From Terriglobia bacterium (GTDB lineage Bacteria > Acidobacteriota > Terriglobia > UBA7540): a DNA stretch of 34,822 nt. Below are positions 9,387 to 18,285 of this stretch, piece by piece (the stretch's first letter is position 1; each line of letters begins with the position of its first letter). The position numbers and the translations under genes were made by a program. The stretch spans positions 1 through 34,822 of the forward strand of contig DASTAW010000061.1 of NCBI GenBank assembly GCA_035712365.1. The letters are read 5' to 3'. Under the pieces are notes generated by a model that did no database searches, had not been told where the DNA came from, and saw only the letters and a list, made by a program, of their open reading frames with translations.

Positions 9387-9430
9387 AGCTGACCTGCCAT
9401 TATCAAAATTCCCTGTCGTGGCTTCCGTGA

Positions 9431-12400
9431 TTATTCCTTCGTAATAGTTTCGTCCAGGTTCAGGAGCACGTTGGCCACCATCGTCCATGCCGCCTGCTCA
9501 GCCGGGTCGAGCTTTGAATCACCATACCCCTTGATAACGTCCCCTGCCGCCTTCAGGTCTTTCTGGTAATGGCCGAGCTCGGCCTGGTAATAGGCCACGA
9601 TGCGGTCCAGTTCCTGGCTGGCCGGCCTCCGTGTCACCGCCCGCCGAAAGCCATATGTAACGCGCGCCGCGGGGCCAGGGCCGGCGTCTTCCATCATCCG
9701 CCGCGCCAAAGCTTTGGCCGCCTCAAAGTAAACCGGATCATTGAGGGTGGTCAGCGCCTGGAGTGGCGTGTTGGTGCGGACCCTCCGCACGGTGCAGAAT
9801 TCGCGGCTGGGCACATCGAAGGTTGTCAGGCTGGGGTAGGGCGCGGTACGCCGGATGAAAATATAGATACCGCGGCGGTACTGGTCTCCGTCTATGCTTT
9901 CAACCCATTTCGCATCGCTGTAAGGACGGTCCCAGATGCCGGGCGGCTGATAAGGCATTACACTCGGCCCGCCGACCCTGGGACTGAGCAGGCCGGCAGC
10001 AGAAAGCGCGATGTCGCGCACCATCTCAGCTTCCACGCGGAACCGCGGCCCGCGTTCCAGCAGCTTATCGTATGGGTCGTACTCGATCATCTGCGGAGTG
10101 GCGCGCGATGATTGCCGGTAAGTGGCCGAGGCGACGATCAGCCGGATGATGTGCTTCATGCTCCAGTTGTTCTGCATGAACTCGGTAGCCAGCCAGTCCA
10201 GCAATTCCGGATGAGTGGGCGGATCGCCCTGCGTGCCGAAATCTTCCGAGGTCTCAACGATGCCCTGGCCGAAGATTTCCTGCCAGTAGTGGTTCACCGT
10301 GACGCGCGCGGTAAGCGGATTGTCGTCGCTCACCAGCCATTCGGCCAGGCCCAACCGGTTTGGCATGGCGTCTGAAGGCAGCGGATTCAGGGCCGATGGC
10401 ACTCCCGCGAACACTTTGTCACTCAGGCTGGAGAATGTCCCTCGAATGCGAACGTAGGTGCTGGGCCGCTCGAAGGAGCCCTGCTCGCCCATCACGAGCG
10501 CGGTCACAATACCCAGGTCCTCAACCGATTTCTCAAGCTTGGCCACCTGGTCGCGCGCCGGCTGAAGCGAGGGTGCGATCGATCGGAAGACTGCGGCAAG
10601 GTCACCCTTCTCCTTCTCGCTGCGCTCGGAGGACGGCTTATCGAGCACCGGGACCATCCTGGCCGGCACCTGAGTGATCGCGGCTGGGTTCTGGCTGGTT
10701 GTGACGGAAAGCCTGAACCGCCCGATGTTGCGGGTGGTGTGGCGCATACCGTGTGTCAAACGAATCGTCAACTTTGTCCCTGCAGGAAATCCGAAGGGTT
10801 TTTCCGGGACCAGGACGGCCTCGCGGACAATCGGGACAGGTGAAGGCGTCGAGTCAATCGACCATCCCTTCAAATCCTTATCTTTCTTAACCAGGTTTCG
10901 GGCGCTGTAGCCGGACTCCGATTCGTTATCAACGGCTTGCTTGAAAACGATCTTCTGGGCAGGGCCAGATTTGTCGGCCGGCGATGCTTCCACCTCGAAT
11001 CCGCTCAAAAAAAAGTTGCCGTCCAGGTCGCGGCCGGGTCCTCCTTTCGGAAGGCTTGGATCTGCAAGGACCTCGATGCGTATCCCCGTGATTGCCTGGG
11101 ATTTGGTTTCTGCTTCGATATCGTAAGTGTCCGCGAAAGGATTTTTGCCGCCGGCCAAAATCGACCCATCGTCCAGCAGCTTGAGCTCGGCCCCTTCCTC
11201 GGATACATAATGGCTGGGTTTGAGCGGCGTCCATTCCTTCACGGCGCGCTTCATTTCGGCTTCCCACTTTTCCTGTTCGGATTCGCGCGCAGGAGTTTCG
11301 GTGGCGAGCGTTTGCTTCAGCCCGGCGATGTCCGTCCGAAGCTGCTTTGCTTTGACCGCCTGCTCCGGCGTGGGCAGCTCAAGATCAGGCTCCCAGACAT
11401 AACCTTCTCCCTGCCCCAAATCCAGAATCTTGTAATTCGCGTTGCTGTCGAAGAACGCCATCATGCGGTAATAGTCTTTTTGAGGGAAAGGATCGAACTT
11501 GTGGTTGTGGCATTCGGCGCATCCGAGCGTGGTGCCGAGCCATACCTCCGCCGTGGTGTTGACCCGGTCCACCAGCGTATAGAATCGCTGCTCAAGTTTG
11601 TCCACGCCGCCTTCCTGGTTCAACAAGGTGTTTCGGTTGAAGCCGGTGGCAATCAATTGGTCATTCGTTGGGTTGGGCAGCATGTCGCCCGCGATCTGCT
11701 CAATGGTAAATTCCTTGAACGACATGTCGTCATTGAGCGCTTTGATGAGCCAGTCGCGGTATTCCCACGCCACGCGCGGGTTGTCTTTTTCGTAGCCGTT
11801 TGAGTCCGCATAGCGGGAGAGGTCAAGCCAGGGCCGGGCCCAGCGCTCACCGTAATGCGGCGAGGCAAGAAGCTTATCCACAAGCTTCTCGTAGGCGCTG
11901 GGACTCTGATCCGCCATGAATTCGTCCGTTTCTTTAATGGTGGGCGGCAGTCCGATCAGATCAAGGTAAACGCGCCGAAGCAGAGTGGCTTTGTCCGCTT
12001 CGGGCGAAGGGTGGGCGCCATCCTTTTCGAGACGGGCCAGAACAAAGTAGTCAATGGGATTGCGGCACCAGGCAGAGTTTTTCACTTTTGGCAAGTCGGG
12101 CCGCACCGGCTTGATGTACGCCCAATGCTTGAGCGGCTGCGTGGCTTGCGCAATGGCAGTCGTCGAATCCGGACCCGGCGCACCCATATCGATCCATTGG
12201 CGGACCATTTTGATCTGCGCGTCGGTGAGCGGCGGGCCGCCGTACGGCATTTGGGGGCGTTCAAGCCCAGCCAATCGCCGAATAATGCGGCTGTCGCCAC
12301 TGTTGCCTGGGACGACAACCTTGCCGTTCTCGCTGCCCTTCAGAATCGCGGCAAGCGAATCCAGGCGTAATCCGTTTTGATGAATTTCCGGGCCGTGGCA

Positions 12401-13006
12401 CTGGTAGCAGCGCGCGGCAAGAACGGGACGAATCTTCGCAGCGAATAACGGCGACGCAGCCGTGGATTGCTGATGCGAAGACTTCGGCGCAGGAGCTGCC
12501 GACTGAGCTCCCAACTCGATTCCTTTGAAGGACGCGTAATCGATCCAGGCCCGAATCAGATTGATATTACGGGGCTCGAGCGGACTCGCTGCCATCGGCA
12601 TACGCGGTCCGTCTCCCAGCCCGAGCAACCGCCTGACAAGAAGGCTGTCCTGGCTGTGACCGGGAACAATTGCAGCGCCGGAGACACCGCCCTTTAGGAT
12701 GGCCGCGACCGAATCCAGCCGCAGATGACCCTGTGCCTGGTTGCCCGCGTGGCAGTTGCCGCAGGAGGCCAGAAAGACGGGTTCAATGTCACGGCCGAAG
12801 TTGGGAGCGGCAGAGGAACTCGCTTTGGTCGATCGAGGAGCGGTCTTTGCACTGGCCTGGGGAGGACCAGCAGATCCATTATCGCTGGTCGTCAGCTTCT
12901 GCGCCTTCACCAAGCCGGCGAGAAATATCAGAAGCAATAGGAAGAGGCCGCATTTGACAGTTACAACAGTCTGGCCCGACCGCAATCCCTTGTGCCCGGA
13001 TCCCAT
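9431..13006 (-). CDS. PSD1/DUF1549/DUF1553 multiheme cytochrome c-type protein
   Basis: Large exported protein of the planctomycete-type cytochrome c family, 1191 residues from ATG 13006. The frame stays open to 13213, but a strong promoter lies at 13094-13122, and from 13006 the protein starts with a signal sequence ([16 protein letters not shown]). Domains in order: a first PSCyt1 haem module with C82-GN-C85-H86; a second with C200-YQ-C203-H204; DUF1549 (about 313-525) containing a third CxxCH at C496-AE-C499-H500; a middle segment of unclear type; and DUF1553/PSD1 (about 885-1140) with [13 protein letters not shown] and [18 protein letters not shown]. The two PSCyt1 modules look like a tandem duplication, each with LRLDSxAAILKG and a later RRLxGL. 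The DUF1501 gene follows in the same operon. Probable role is periplasmic electron transfer tied to degradation of a polymeric or sulfated substrate; the substrate is unknown. Confidence 0.93.
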   Translation of the reverse strand: MGSGHKGLRSGQTVVTVKCGLFLLLLIFLAGLVKAQKLTTSDNGSAGPPQASAKTAPRSTKASSSAAPNFGRDIEPVFLASCGNCHAGNQAQGHLRLDSVAAILKGGVSGAAIVPGHSQDSLLVRRLLGLGDGPRMPMAASPLEPRNINLIRAWIDYASFKGIELGAQSAAPAPKSSHQQSTAASPLFAAKIRPVLAARCYQCHGPEIHQNGLRLDSLAAILKGSENGKVVVPGNSGDSRIIRRLAGLERPQMPYGGPPLTDAQIKMVRQWIDMGAPGPDSTTAIAQATQPLKHWAYIKPVRPDLPKVKNSAWCRNPIDYFVLARLEKDGAHPSPEADKATLLRRVYLDLIGLPPTIKETDEFMADQSPSAYEKLVDKLLASPHYGERWARPWLDLSRYADSNGYEKDNPRVAWEYRDWLIKALNDDMSFKEFTIEQIAGDMLPNPTNDQLIATGFNRNTLLNQEGGVDKLEQRFYTLVDRVNTTAEVWLGTTLGCAECHNHKFDPFPQKDYYRMMAFFDSNANYKILDLGQGEGYVWEPDLELPTPEQAVKAKQLRTDIAGLKQTLATETPARESEQEKWEAEMKRAVKEWTPLKPSHYVSEEGAELKLLDDGSILAGGKNPFADTYDIEAETKSQAITGIRIEVLADPSLPKGGPGRDLDGNFFLSGFEVEASPADKSGPAQKIVFKQAVDNESESGYSARNLVKKDKDLKGWSIDSTPSPVPIVREAVLVPEKPFGFPAGTKLTIRLTHGMRHTTRNIGRFRLSVTTSQNPAAITQVPARMVPVLDKPSSERSEKEKGDLAAVFRSIAPSLQPARDQVAKLEKSVEDLGIVTALVMGEQGSFERPSTYVRIRGTFSSLSDKVFAGVPSALNPLPSDAMPNRLGLAEWLVSDDNPLTARVTVNHYWQEIFGQGIVETSEDFGTQGDPPTHPELLDWLATEFMQNNWSMKHIIRLIVASATYRQSSRATPQMIEYDPYDKLLERGPRFRVEAEMVRDIALSAAGLLSPRVGGPSVMPYQPPGIWDRPYSDAKWVESIDGDQYRRGIYIFIRRTAPYPSLTTFDVPSREFCTVRRVRTNTPLQALTTLNDPVYFEAAKALARRMMEDAGPGPAARVTYGFRRAVTRRPASQELDRIVAYYQAELGHYQKDLKAAGDVIKGYGDSKLDPAEQAAWTMVANVLLNLDETITKE

Positions 13007-13093
13007 GCAGCCCTGCCCCTTGGAAAAGGTAAATTCGGTTACCTGCCCCTTCGTCAAACTTGAGAAGAAACTTGACGCCCTACTCTTGATCGA

Positions 13094-13122
13094 TTTATAC
13101 GCCAACTTCGCGCGGGTTACAA
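13094..13122 (-). promoter_or_regulatory. Sigma-70-like promoter of the PSD1-DUF1501 operon
   Basis: On the minus strand TTGTAA (13122-13117) and TATAAA (13099-13094) are separated by exactly 17 bases. Expected transcription start is near 13087, giving a leader of about 80 bases to the ATG at 13006. This placement is the main reason to reject the upstream in-frame start at 13213. Confidence 0.55.
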
Positions 13123-13238
13123 TGGAAATATTTGAAACTGAATAGCCCTGCTCGTTGACTGCCGGCCGTAATAATCGCCGATGCCACTTCGAGCTGGAGG
13201 GTGGATCGATCAACGCCGGAACAAGGACGGATCTTCAA

Positions 13239-13574
13239 GTGAGCGGATTCGGGCAGACAACCAAACATCAAAGCACCCCGCTGAGCCGTTTCTTGCGGCA
13301 TGTGAGGCACGTCCTGGTCGGTGCGGCAGCCTTGGTGGCAGTTGTATATGCAGGAGACTATTCGGTCGCTCGGGTCCGCGTTGCAAAGAAGCTTGATCCT
13401 TACGGAGTTGTGCAGGTGCGGCGGTCCTACGCGGTCACGATGAAAAATGGCAAGCCGGAATATTTTTTCGAGCCTCCGGCCGACCAGACTTGTCTCCGTT
13501 CATTATTTCCCCACTTCGGCTACCCACCGTGCTGGTATCTGCGCCGGAACGCAGTGCAACAGGTGAAGATGTAA
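13239..13574 (+). CDS. Small membrane-anchored protein of unknown function
   Basis: About 111 residues if translation starts at GTG 13239, which has AAGGA (13223-13227) eleven bases upstream; an in-frame TTG at 13155 is an alternative. The N-terminus has an Arg/His-rich cytoplasmic stretch and one hydrophobic helix (VLVGAAALVAVVYAG), followed by a soluble tail. The tail contains YGVVQVRRSYAV, FFEPPADQTCLRSLFPHFG and PCWYLRR, with two Cys that could pair. This looks like a real conserved protein and resembles, from memory, small acidobacterial hypothetical proteins with a DQTC...LFPHFG...CWYLRR tail, but I know of no function. It is transcribed divergently from the PSD1 operon and converges on the efflux operon. 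Confidence 0.6.
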   Translation: MSGFGQTTKHQSTPLSRFLRHVRHVLVGAAALVAVVYAGDYSVARVRVAKKLDPYGVVQVRRSYAVTMKNGKPEYFFEPPADQTCLRSLFPHFGYPPCWYLRRNAVQQVKM

Positions 13575-13623
13575 CACATGACTCGATCAGGCCGCCCGTC
13601 CTGAACCTGGGCCGCTCCATGTT

Positions 13624-15153
13624 TTATCTCTTACGCGTCAGTTGTTGGATCGTCGGCAGGGATGATGCGTTCCAGCCGCCTCCCAGAGCTTCGATGAGAA
13701 GAACGCTGGCAGCCATGCGGCGGGTGTGAACATTCACAGAGGTAAGTTTATTCTGGAGGACAAAGGTCTGGGCCGTAATCACCTGCAGGTAGCTGGTTGT
13801 GCCGGCCTTGTACTGGTAGGTTGCAACATCGAGCGATTCCTGGGCCGCTTTGATGGCATCATCTTCGGCGCGGGTTTCATCAGCGAGAATCCGCAGCGCC
13901 GCCAGGTTGTCTTCCACCTGTTGGAAGGCTGTCAAGACGGTCTGACGGTAGTTGGCCACAGAGACATCGAAATCGGAACGCGCGAGATCTGACTGCGCGC
14001 GGCGGCGGCCTGCATCAAAGATGGTTTCAGCCACCTGCGGGCCGACGGACCAGATGTGACTGGGCCAGGTGAACCAATCGGCAATGCTGCCACTTTCCAA
14101 GCCGACGGACCCCGTCAGCAGCAGGGAGGGGAAAAATGCGGCTTTGGCGATCCCGATCTGCTCGTTAACGGCGGCCATCTGTCGCTCCGCAGCAGCGATA
14201 TCCGGACGCCGCTGCAGAAGATCAGAAGGAATTCCAGCAGGAATTTCGGGTGGCTGGGCTGTGATCGGCTGGGCGGCGACTGTCACCTCGGCTGGCGGCT
14301 TTCCCGTCAGGATGGCGATGGCGTGTTCAAACTGCGCGCGCGCTACACCCAAATCGATCAGTTGTGCCTGCGCGGTCTTCAGTTGTGTTTCAGCCTGGGC
14401 GACATCGCCGCCCGATGCGACTCCGCTTGCCTGCCGGTCTTTGGTCAATTGAAGGTACTGTTGATACGAATTGACCGTCTGTTCAAGCAGCGCTCGCTCG
14501 CCGTCCACACCGTGCAGCTCAAAGAAGTCCTGGGCCAGAGCTGCCTGGAAGACGAGGCGGACATTCTCCAGTTGCGCCGCCGTCGCCTGGGCGGACTCCG
14601 CGCTGCCTCGCACGCTGCGCCGGATGCTGCCCCACAAATCCGCCTGATATGAAATATCCACGGGCAGATTGTAAATGGTCCGTTGTCCGGAGGTCAGGTT
14701 GCCGGCCGTGACGTTGAACAAAGTCGAGGATGACCGTGAATTCGTATAAATCACGTTCGCGGTTGCTGTCGGGAACAGGCCCGAACGGGCGATGCGCACG
14801 GCATCCCCGGCGGCACGGAACTGCGCTTCCGCCGCAAGAATGTTCTGGTTGGAAATATTGACCTGTGCTTCCAGCGCGTTCAACTGCGAATCATTGAAAA
14901 TCTCCCACCAATTTCCCCTTGCGGCGCCATCGTTCGGTTGCGCAGGGTTCCAATTCAAGGCCTGCGGCGCGGAGGGCGGCGGTTGTTCTTTGTATGCGCT
15001 GGGAACGGGGGCCGTTGGTCGCTGATATTTCGGGCCGACCATGCAAGCGGTCGAAAGGAGTACCGGCCCGGTGAGAACGAGCAGCAGGCGCAGTCTGGAA
15101 CGGCGAAATTGCAGCACACTCCGGCCCTTCCAATTCGAAGAGGTGCCACGCAT
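13624..15153 (-). CDS. RND efflux outer-membrane factor (NodT/OprM family lipoprotein)
   Basis: Outer-membrane channel of a tripartite efflux pump, about 509 residues. The N-terminus has a lipoprotein signal ending in the lipobox LLSTAC, followed by VGPKYQRPTAPVP, the usual start of mature NodT-type factors. Two repeated OEP domains follow; GNWWEIFNDSQLNALEAQ opens the first, and RRPDIAAAERQMAAVNEQIG plus the adjacent FFPSLLLTGSVG mark the second. ATG 15153 is chosen, but a TTG at 15156 directly before it is equally placed behind AAGGAGG (15170-15164). It is the last gene of the operon, 27 bases after the second permease, so the pump carries its own exit duct rather than borrowing a TolC. Substrate not determinable. 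Confidence 0.93.
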   Translation of the reverse strand: MRGTSSNWKGRSVLQFRRSRLRLLLVLTGPVLLSTACMVGPKYQRPTAPVPSAYKEQPPPSAPQALNWNPAQPNDGAARGNWWEIFNDSQLNALEAQVNISNQNILAAEAQFRAAGDAVRIARSGLFPTATANVIYTNSRSSSTLFNVTAGNLTSGQRTIYNLPVDISYQADLWGSIRRSVRGSAESAQATAAQLENVRLVFQAALAQDFFELHGVDGERALLEQTVNSYQQYLQLTKDRQASGVASGGDVAQAETQLKTAQAQLIDLGVARAQFEHAIAILTGKPPAEVTVAAQPITAQPPEIPAGIPSDLLQRRPDIAAAERQMAAVNEQIGIAKAAFFPSLLLTGSVGLESGSIADWFTWPSHIWSVGPQVAETIFDAGRRRAQSDLARSDFDVSVANYRQTVLTAFQQVEDNLAALRILADETRAEDDAIKAAQESLDVATYQYKAGTTSYLQVITAQTFVLQNKLTSVNVHTRRMAASVLLIEALGGGWNASSLPTIQQLTRKR

Positions 15154-15180
15154 CAATTCACGCCCTCCTTCATAGCCATT

Positions 15181-18100
15181 TCAAACTCCCGAAGGCACGG
15201 GTTCAGGCCCGGCGGCCTCTCGCCCACGGACGCGGTTCCACCAGTGCTGCAAGCGATCAAAGTAGAGGTACACAACCGGGGTTGTATAAAGGGTCAGAAG
15301 CTGGCTGAGGATAAGACCGCCGATGATTGCAATCCCCAACGGGCGGCGAAATTCCGACCCGGTCCCTGTGCCGAAAGCGAGAGGTGTAGCGCCGAAAATC
15401 GCCGCCATGGTGGTCATCATGATGGGACGAAAGCGCAGCAGGCACGCCTCGTAGATGGAGTCACGCGAATTCTTGCCTTCCGTGCGCTCCGCAGCCAGAG
15501 CGAAGTCGATCATCAGGATGGCGTTCTTTTTGACGATCCCGATCAGCAAAATGATCCCGATAATGGCGATGACGGTCAGATCGGTCCGCGTCAGCATCAG
15601 GGCCAGCAGCGCCCCCACGCCAGCGGATGGAAGCGTGGAGAGAATGGTAACAGGGTGGATATAGCTCTCGTACAGAATGCCCAGAACAAGATACACCGCC
15701 ATGAGCGCCGCAGCAATCAGCAGGGGTTCACTGCCCAGTGATTGCTGGTAGGCCTGGGCTGTGCCCGCAAAACCGGTATGGATGGTTTCAGGAAGGCCAA
15801 TCTTGAATGCTGCAGCGTTGATGGCGTTCACGGCATCGCCCAAAGCGACTCCCGGACGAAGGTTGAAGGAGATGGTAACGGCCGGAAAGAGCCCCTGGTG
15901 GGCGACTGCCAGCGGCGCCGTCTGCGAAGCAAAATGGGCGAAGGCGCTCAGAGGGACCTGATTGCCGCTGGGCGAACGGACGTAAATCTGCTTCAGGATT
16001 TCGGGGTCCTGCCAATACTCAGGCGCCGCTTCCATCACAACATGGTACTGGTTGAGCCCCGTATACATGGTTGAGACCTGACGCTGGCCGAAGGCGTCGT
16101 AAAGCGTGTTGTCTATCAATTGGGGTGAAATACCGAATCGCGCGGCAGTGGTGCGGTCGTACTGGACCATCGCCTGCAGCCCGCGGTCCTGCTGGTCGCT
16201 GTTGACGTCTGTGATGATCGGGATCTTACGCAACTGCGCGAGCATGAGAGGTGAAAAGGCTGTAAGGTCCTGAACGTTGTCTCCCCTCATGGTGAACTGA
16301 TACTGGGCGTTACCCATACGTCCGCCCACCCGGACGTCCTGCGACGCCTGCATGAAGAGTGTGGCGCCAGGCACCCGGGCCAGCTTGGGGCGGAGACGCG
16401 CGATCACCTGGTCAGCCGTGATTTTACGCTCTTCCATGGGCTTCAACTCTATGAACATCCGGGCGGTGTTGGCCCCGGCAAAACCGCCCGTAAAGCCCAC
16501 GACGGATTCCACTGCGGGATCGGCATTGACAATCTTGATCATCTTCAGCAAGACGTCGTTCATGGATTGAAAAGAGGAATCCTGATCGGCCTGTATGGCG
16601 CCCCCCATCCTGCCGTTATCCTGCTGGGGGAAAAATCCCTTCGACACATGAACGTAAAGGTAGACGTTCAGGCCAATCGTCGCCAGCAGGACGGCCAGCG
16701 TCGCGGCCGAGTGGCGAAGCACCACGGTGAGCGTTTTTCCATAGAGGGCCACGATCCAGTTGAACGCCTGCTCACCCTTTTGGTAGAGCCACCCATGGGA
16801 CTTGTGCACTCTTAAAAGGTGCGCGCACATGCAGGGAGTCGTGGTGAGCGATATCAGCATGGAGACGGCGATGGCGATCGAGAGGCAGACTGCAAATTCC
16901 CGAAAGAGACGGCCTACGATGCCTCCCATCAGCAGGAGCGGTATGAAAACAGCCACCAGCGAAGTGCTCATGGCGATGACGGTGAAGCCAACCTCGCGGG
17001 CCCCCTTCAACGCGGCCTGGAAAGGCGGGACGCCCTGTTCCAGATATCGAGTGATGTTCTCCATCACGACGATCGCATCGTCCACCACGAAACCAGTCGA
17101 AATAGTCAGGGCCATCAGCGAGAGATTATCGAGGCTGTAACCCAGCAGGTACATCATCCCGAAGGTCCCTAGCAGTGACACCGGCACGGCGACGCTGGGG
17201 ATCAGAGTTGAACGCGGTTCGCGGAGGAAGATAAATACCACCAGAATCACCAGGACCACGGCAATCATCAGCGTCCTTTCGACGTCGTGCACGGAGGCGC
17301 GGATGGTGATGGTCTGGTCCATCACAACCTGAAGATGGATGGATTGTGGAATTTCCGCCTGGAGTTGAGGAAGCTCTGCCCTGATACTGTCTACGGTGTT
17401 GATGATATTCGCCGCGGGCTGACGAAAGATGATGAGAAGAATCGAGGGATGGCCGTTCGCGTATCCCGCGCCACGGAGGTCTTCCACAGATTCCTGCACT
17501 CTGGCTATATCTGATAGACGCACCGCGGACCCATTGTGATAGGCAACGATCAGGGGCTCGTAATCAACGGGCTCGAAAATCTGGTCGTTTGCGCCGATCT
17601 CCCAGGTCCGTTGCGCGCCTGAAAAGTTTCCCTTGGGGATGTGTGCATTGGCCGCAGCCAACACGCCTCGGACCTGTTCAAATCCGATGCCATACTTGTT
17701 CAGCGTGGGCACATCCAACTCGACCCGTACGGCAGGAAGCGAACTGCCTCCCACGACCACCTGGCCCACGCCGTCCAACTGCGAGAGCTTCTGTGCCATG
17801 ATCGTAGACGCCGCATCGTACATCTGACCTTTGGTCAGCACCGTCGAGGTCATGGCGATGATCATGATGGGAGCATCGGCTGGATTCACCTTTCGATACG
17901 AGGGATTGCTGGGCAGATTGGCCGGCAAATAACCGCGGGCGGCGTTGATGGCGGCCTGCACGTCGCGCGCCGCTGCGTCAATGTTGCGGTTCAGATCAAA
18001 CTGCAGCGTGACGCCGGTCCTTCCGAGAGTGCTTGAAGACGTCATCTCCGTGACTCCGGCGATGCGTCCGAACTGCCGCTCGAGAGGCGTGGCGACCGAA

Positions 18101-18282
18101 GAAGCCATCGTCTCCGGACTGGCCCCCGGCAGCGCTGCTCCCACAGAAATGGTGGGGAAATCGACCTGGGGCAGCGGCGAAACCGGCAGCAGGCGAAACG
18201 CCACCACGCCAGCCAAAGCAATGGCCGCCGTCAAAAGCGTGGTTGCGATGGGCCTGCGAATAAAGATTTCCGAAATATTCAT
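15181..18282 (-). CDS. RND multidrug efflux permease, MdtC-type
   Basis: Inner-membrane proton-driven RND (HAE1) transporter, 1033 residues, the standard length. It starts MNISEIFIRRPIATTLLTAAI as in MdtB/MdtC proteins. The proton-relay aspartate pair in TM4 is D401-D402 ([15 protein letters not shown]). Two large periplasmic loops and twelve membrane helices are evident, ending with [21 protein letters not shown]. Only three bases (GCC) separate its ATG from the TAG of the preceding permease, so translation is probably coupled. Two different permeases in one operon point to an obligate heteromultimer as in MdtBC and MuxBC. The loop after IYVR is short (SPSGN) here, unlike its partner. Confidence 0.95.
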   Translation of the reverse strand: MNISEIFIRRPIATTLLTAAIALAGVVAFRLLPVSPLPQVDFPTISVGAALPGASPETMASSVATPLERQFGRIAGVTEMTSSSTLGRTGVTLQFDLNRNIDAAARDVQAAINAARGYLPANLPSNPSYRKVNPADAPIMIIAMTSTVLTKGQMYDAASTIMAQKLSQLDGVGQVVVGGSSLPAVRVELDVPTLNKYGIGFEQVRGVLAAANAHIPKGNFSGAQRTWEIGANDQIFEPVDYEPLIVAYHNGSAVRLSDIARVQESVEDLRGAGYANGHPSILLIIFRQPAANIINTVDSIRAELPQLQAEIPQSIHLQVVMDQTITIRASVHDVERTLMIAVVLVILVVFIFLREPRSTLIPSVAVPVSLLGTFGMMYLLGYSLDNLSLMALTISTGFVVDDAIVVMENITRYLEQGVPPFQAALKGAREVGFTVIAMSTSLVAVFIPLLLMGGIVGRLFREFAVCLSIAIAVSMLISLTTTPCMCAHLLRVHKSHGWLYQKGEQAFNWIVALYGKTLTVVLRHSAATLAVLLATIGLNVYLYVHVSKGFFPQQDNGRMGGAIQADQDSSFQSMNDVLLKMIKIVNADPAVESVVGFTGGFAGANTARMFIELKPMEERKITADQVIARLRPKLARVPGATLFMQASQDVRVGGRMGNAQYQFTMRGDNVQDLTAFSPLMLAQLRKIPIITDVNSDQQDRGLQAMVQYDRTTAARFGISPQLIDNTLYDAFGQRQVSTMYTGLNQYHVVMEAAPEYWQDPEILKQIYVRSPSGNQVPLSAFAHFASQTAPLAVAHQGLFPAVTISFNLRPGVALGDAVNAINAAAFKIGLPETIHTGFAGTAQAYQQSLGSEPLLIAAALMAVYLVLGILYESYIHPVTILSTLPSAGVGALLALMLTRTDLTVIAIIGIILLIGIVKKNAILMIDFALAAERTEGKNSRDSIYEACLLRFRPIMMTTMAAIFGATPLAFGTGTGSEFRRPLGIAIIGGLILSQLLTLYTTPVVYLYFDRLQHWWNRVRGREAAGPEPVPSGV

Positions 18283-18285
18283 GGC

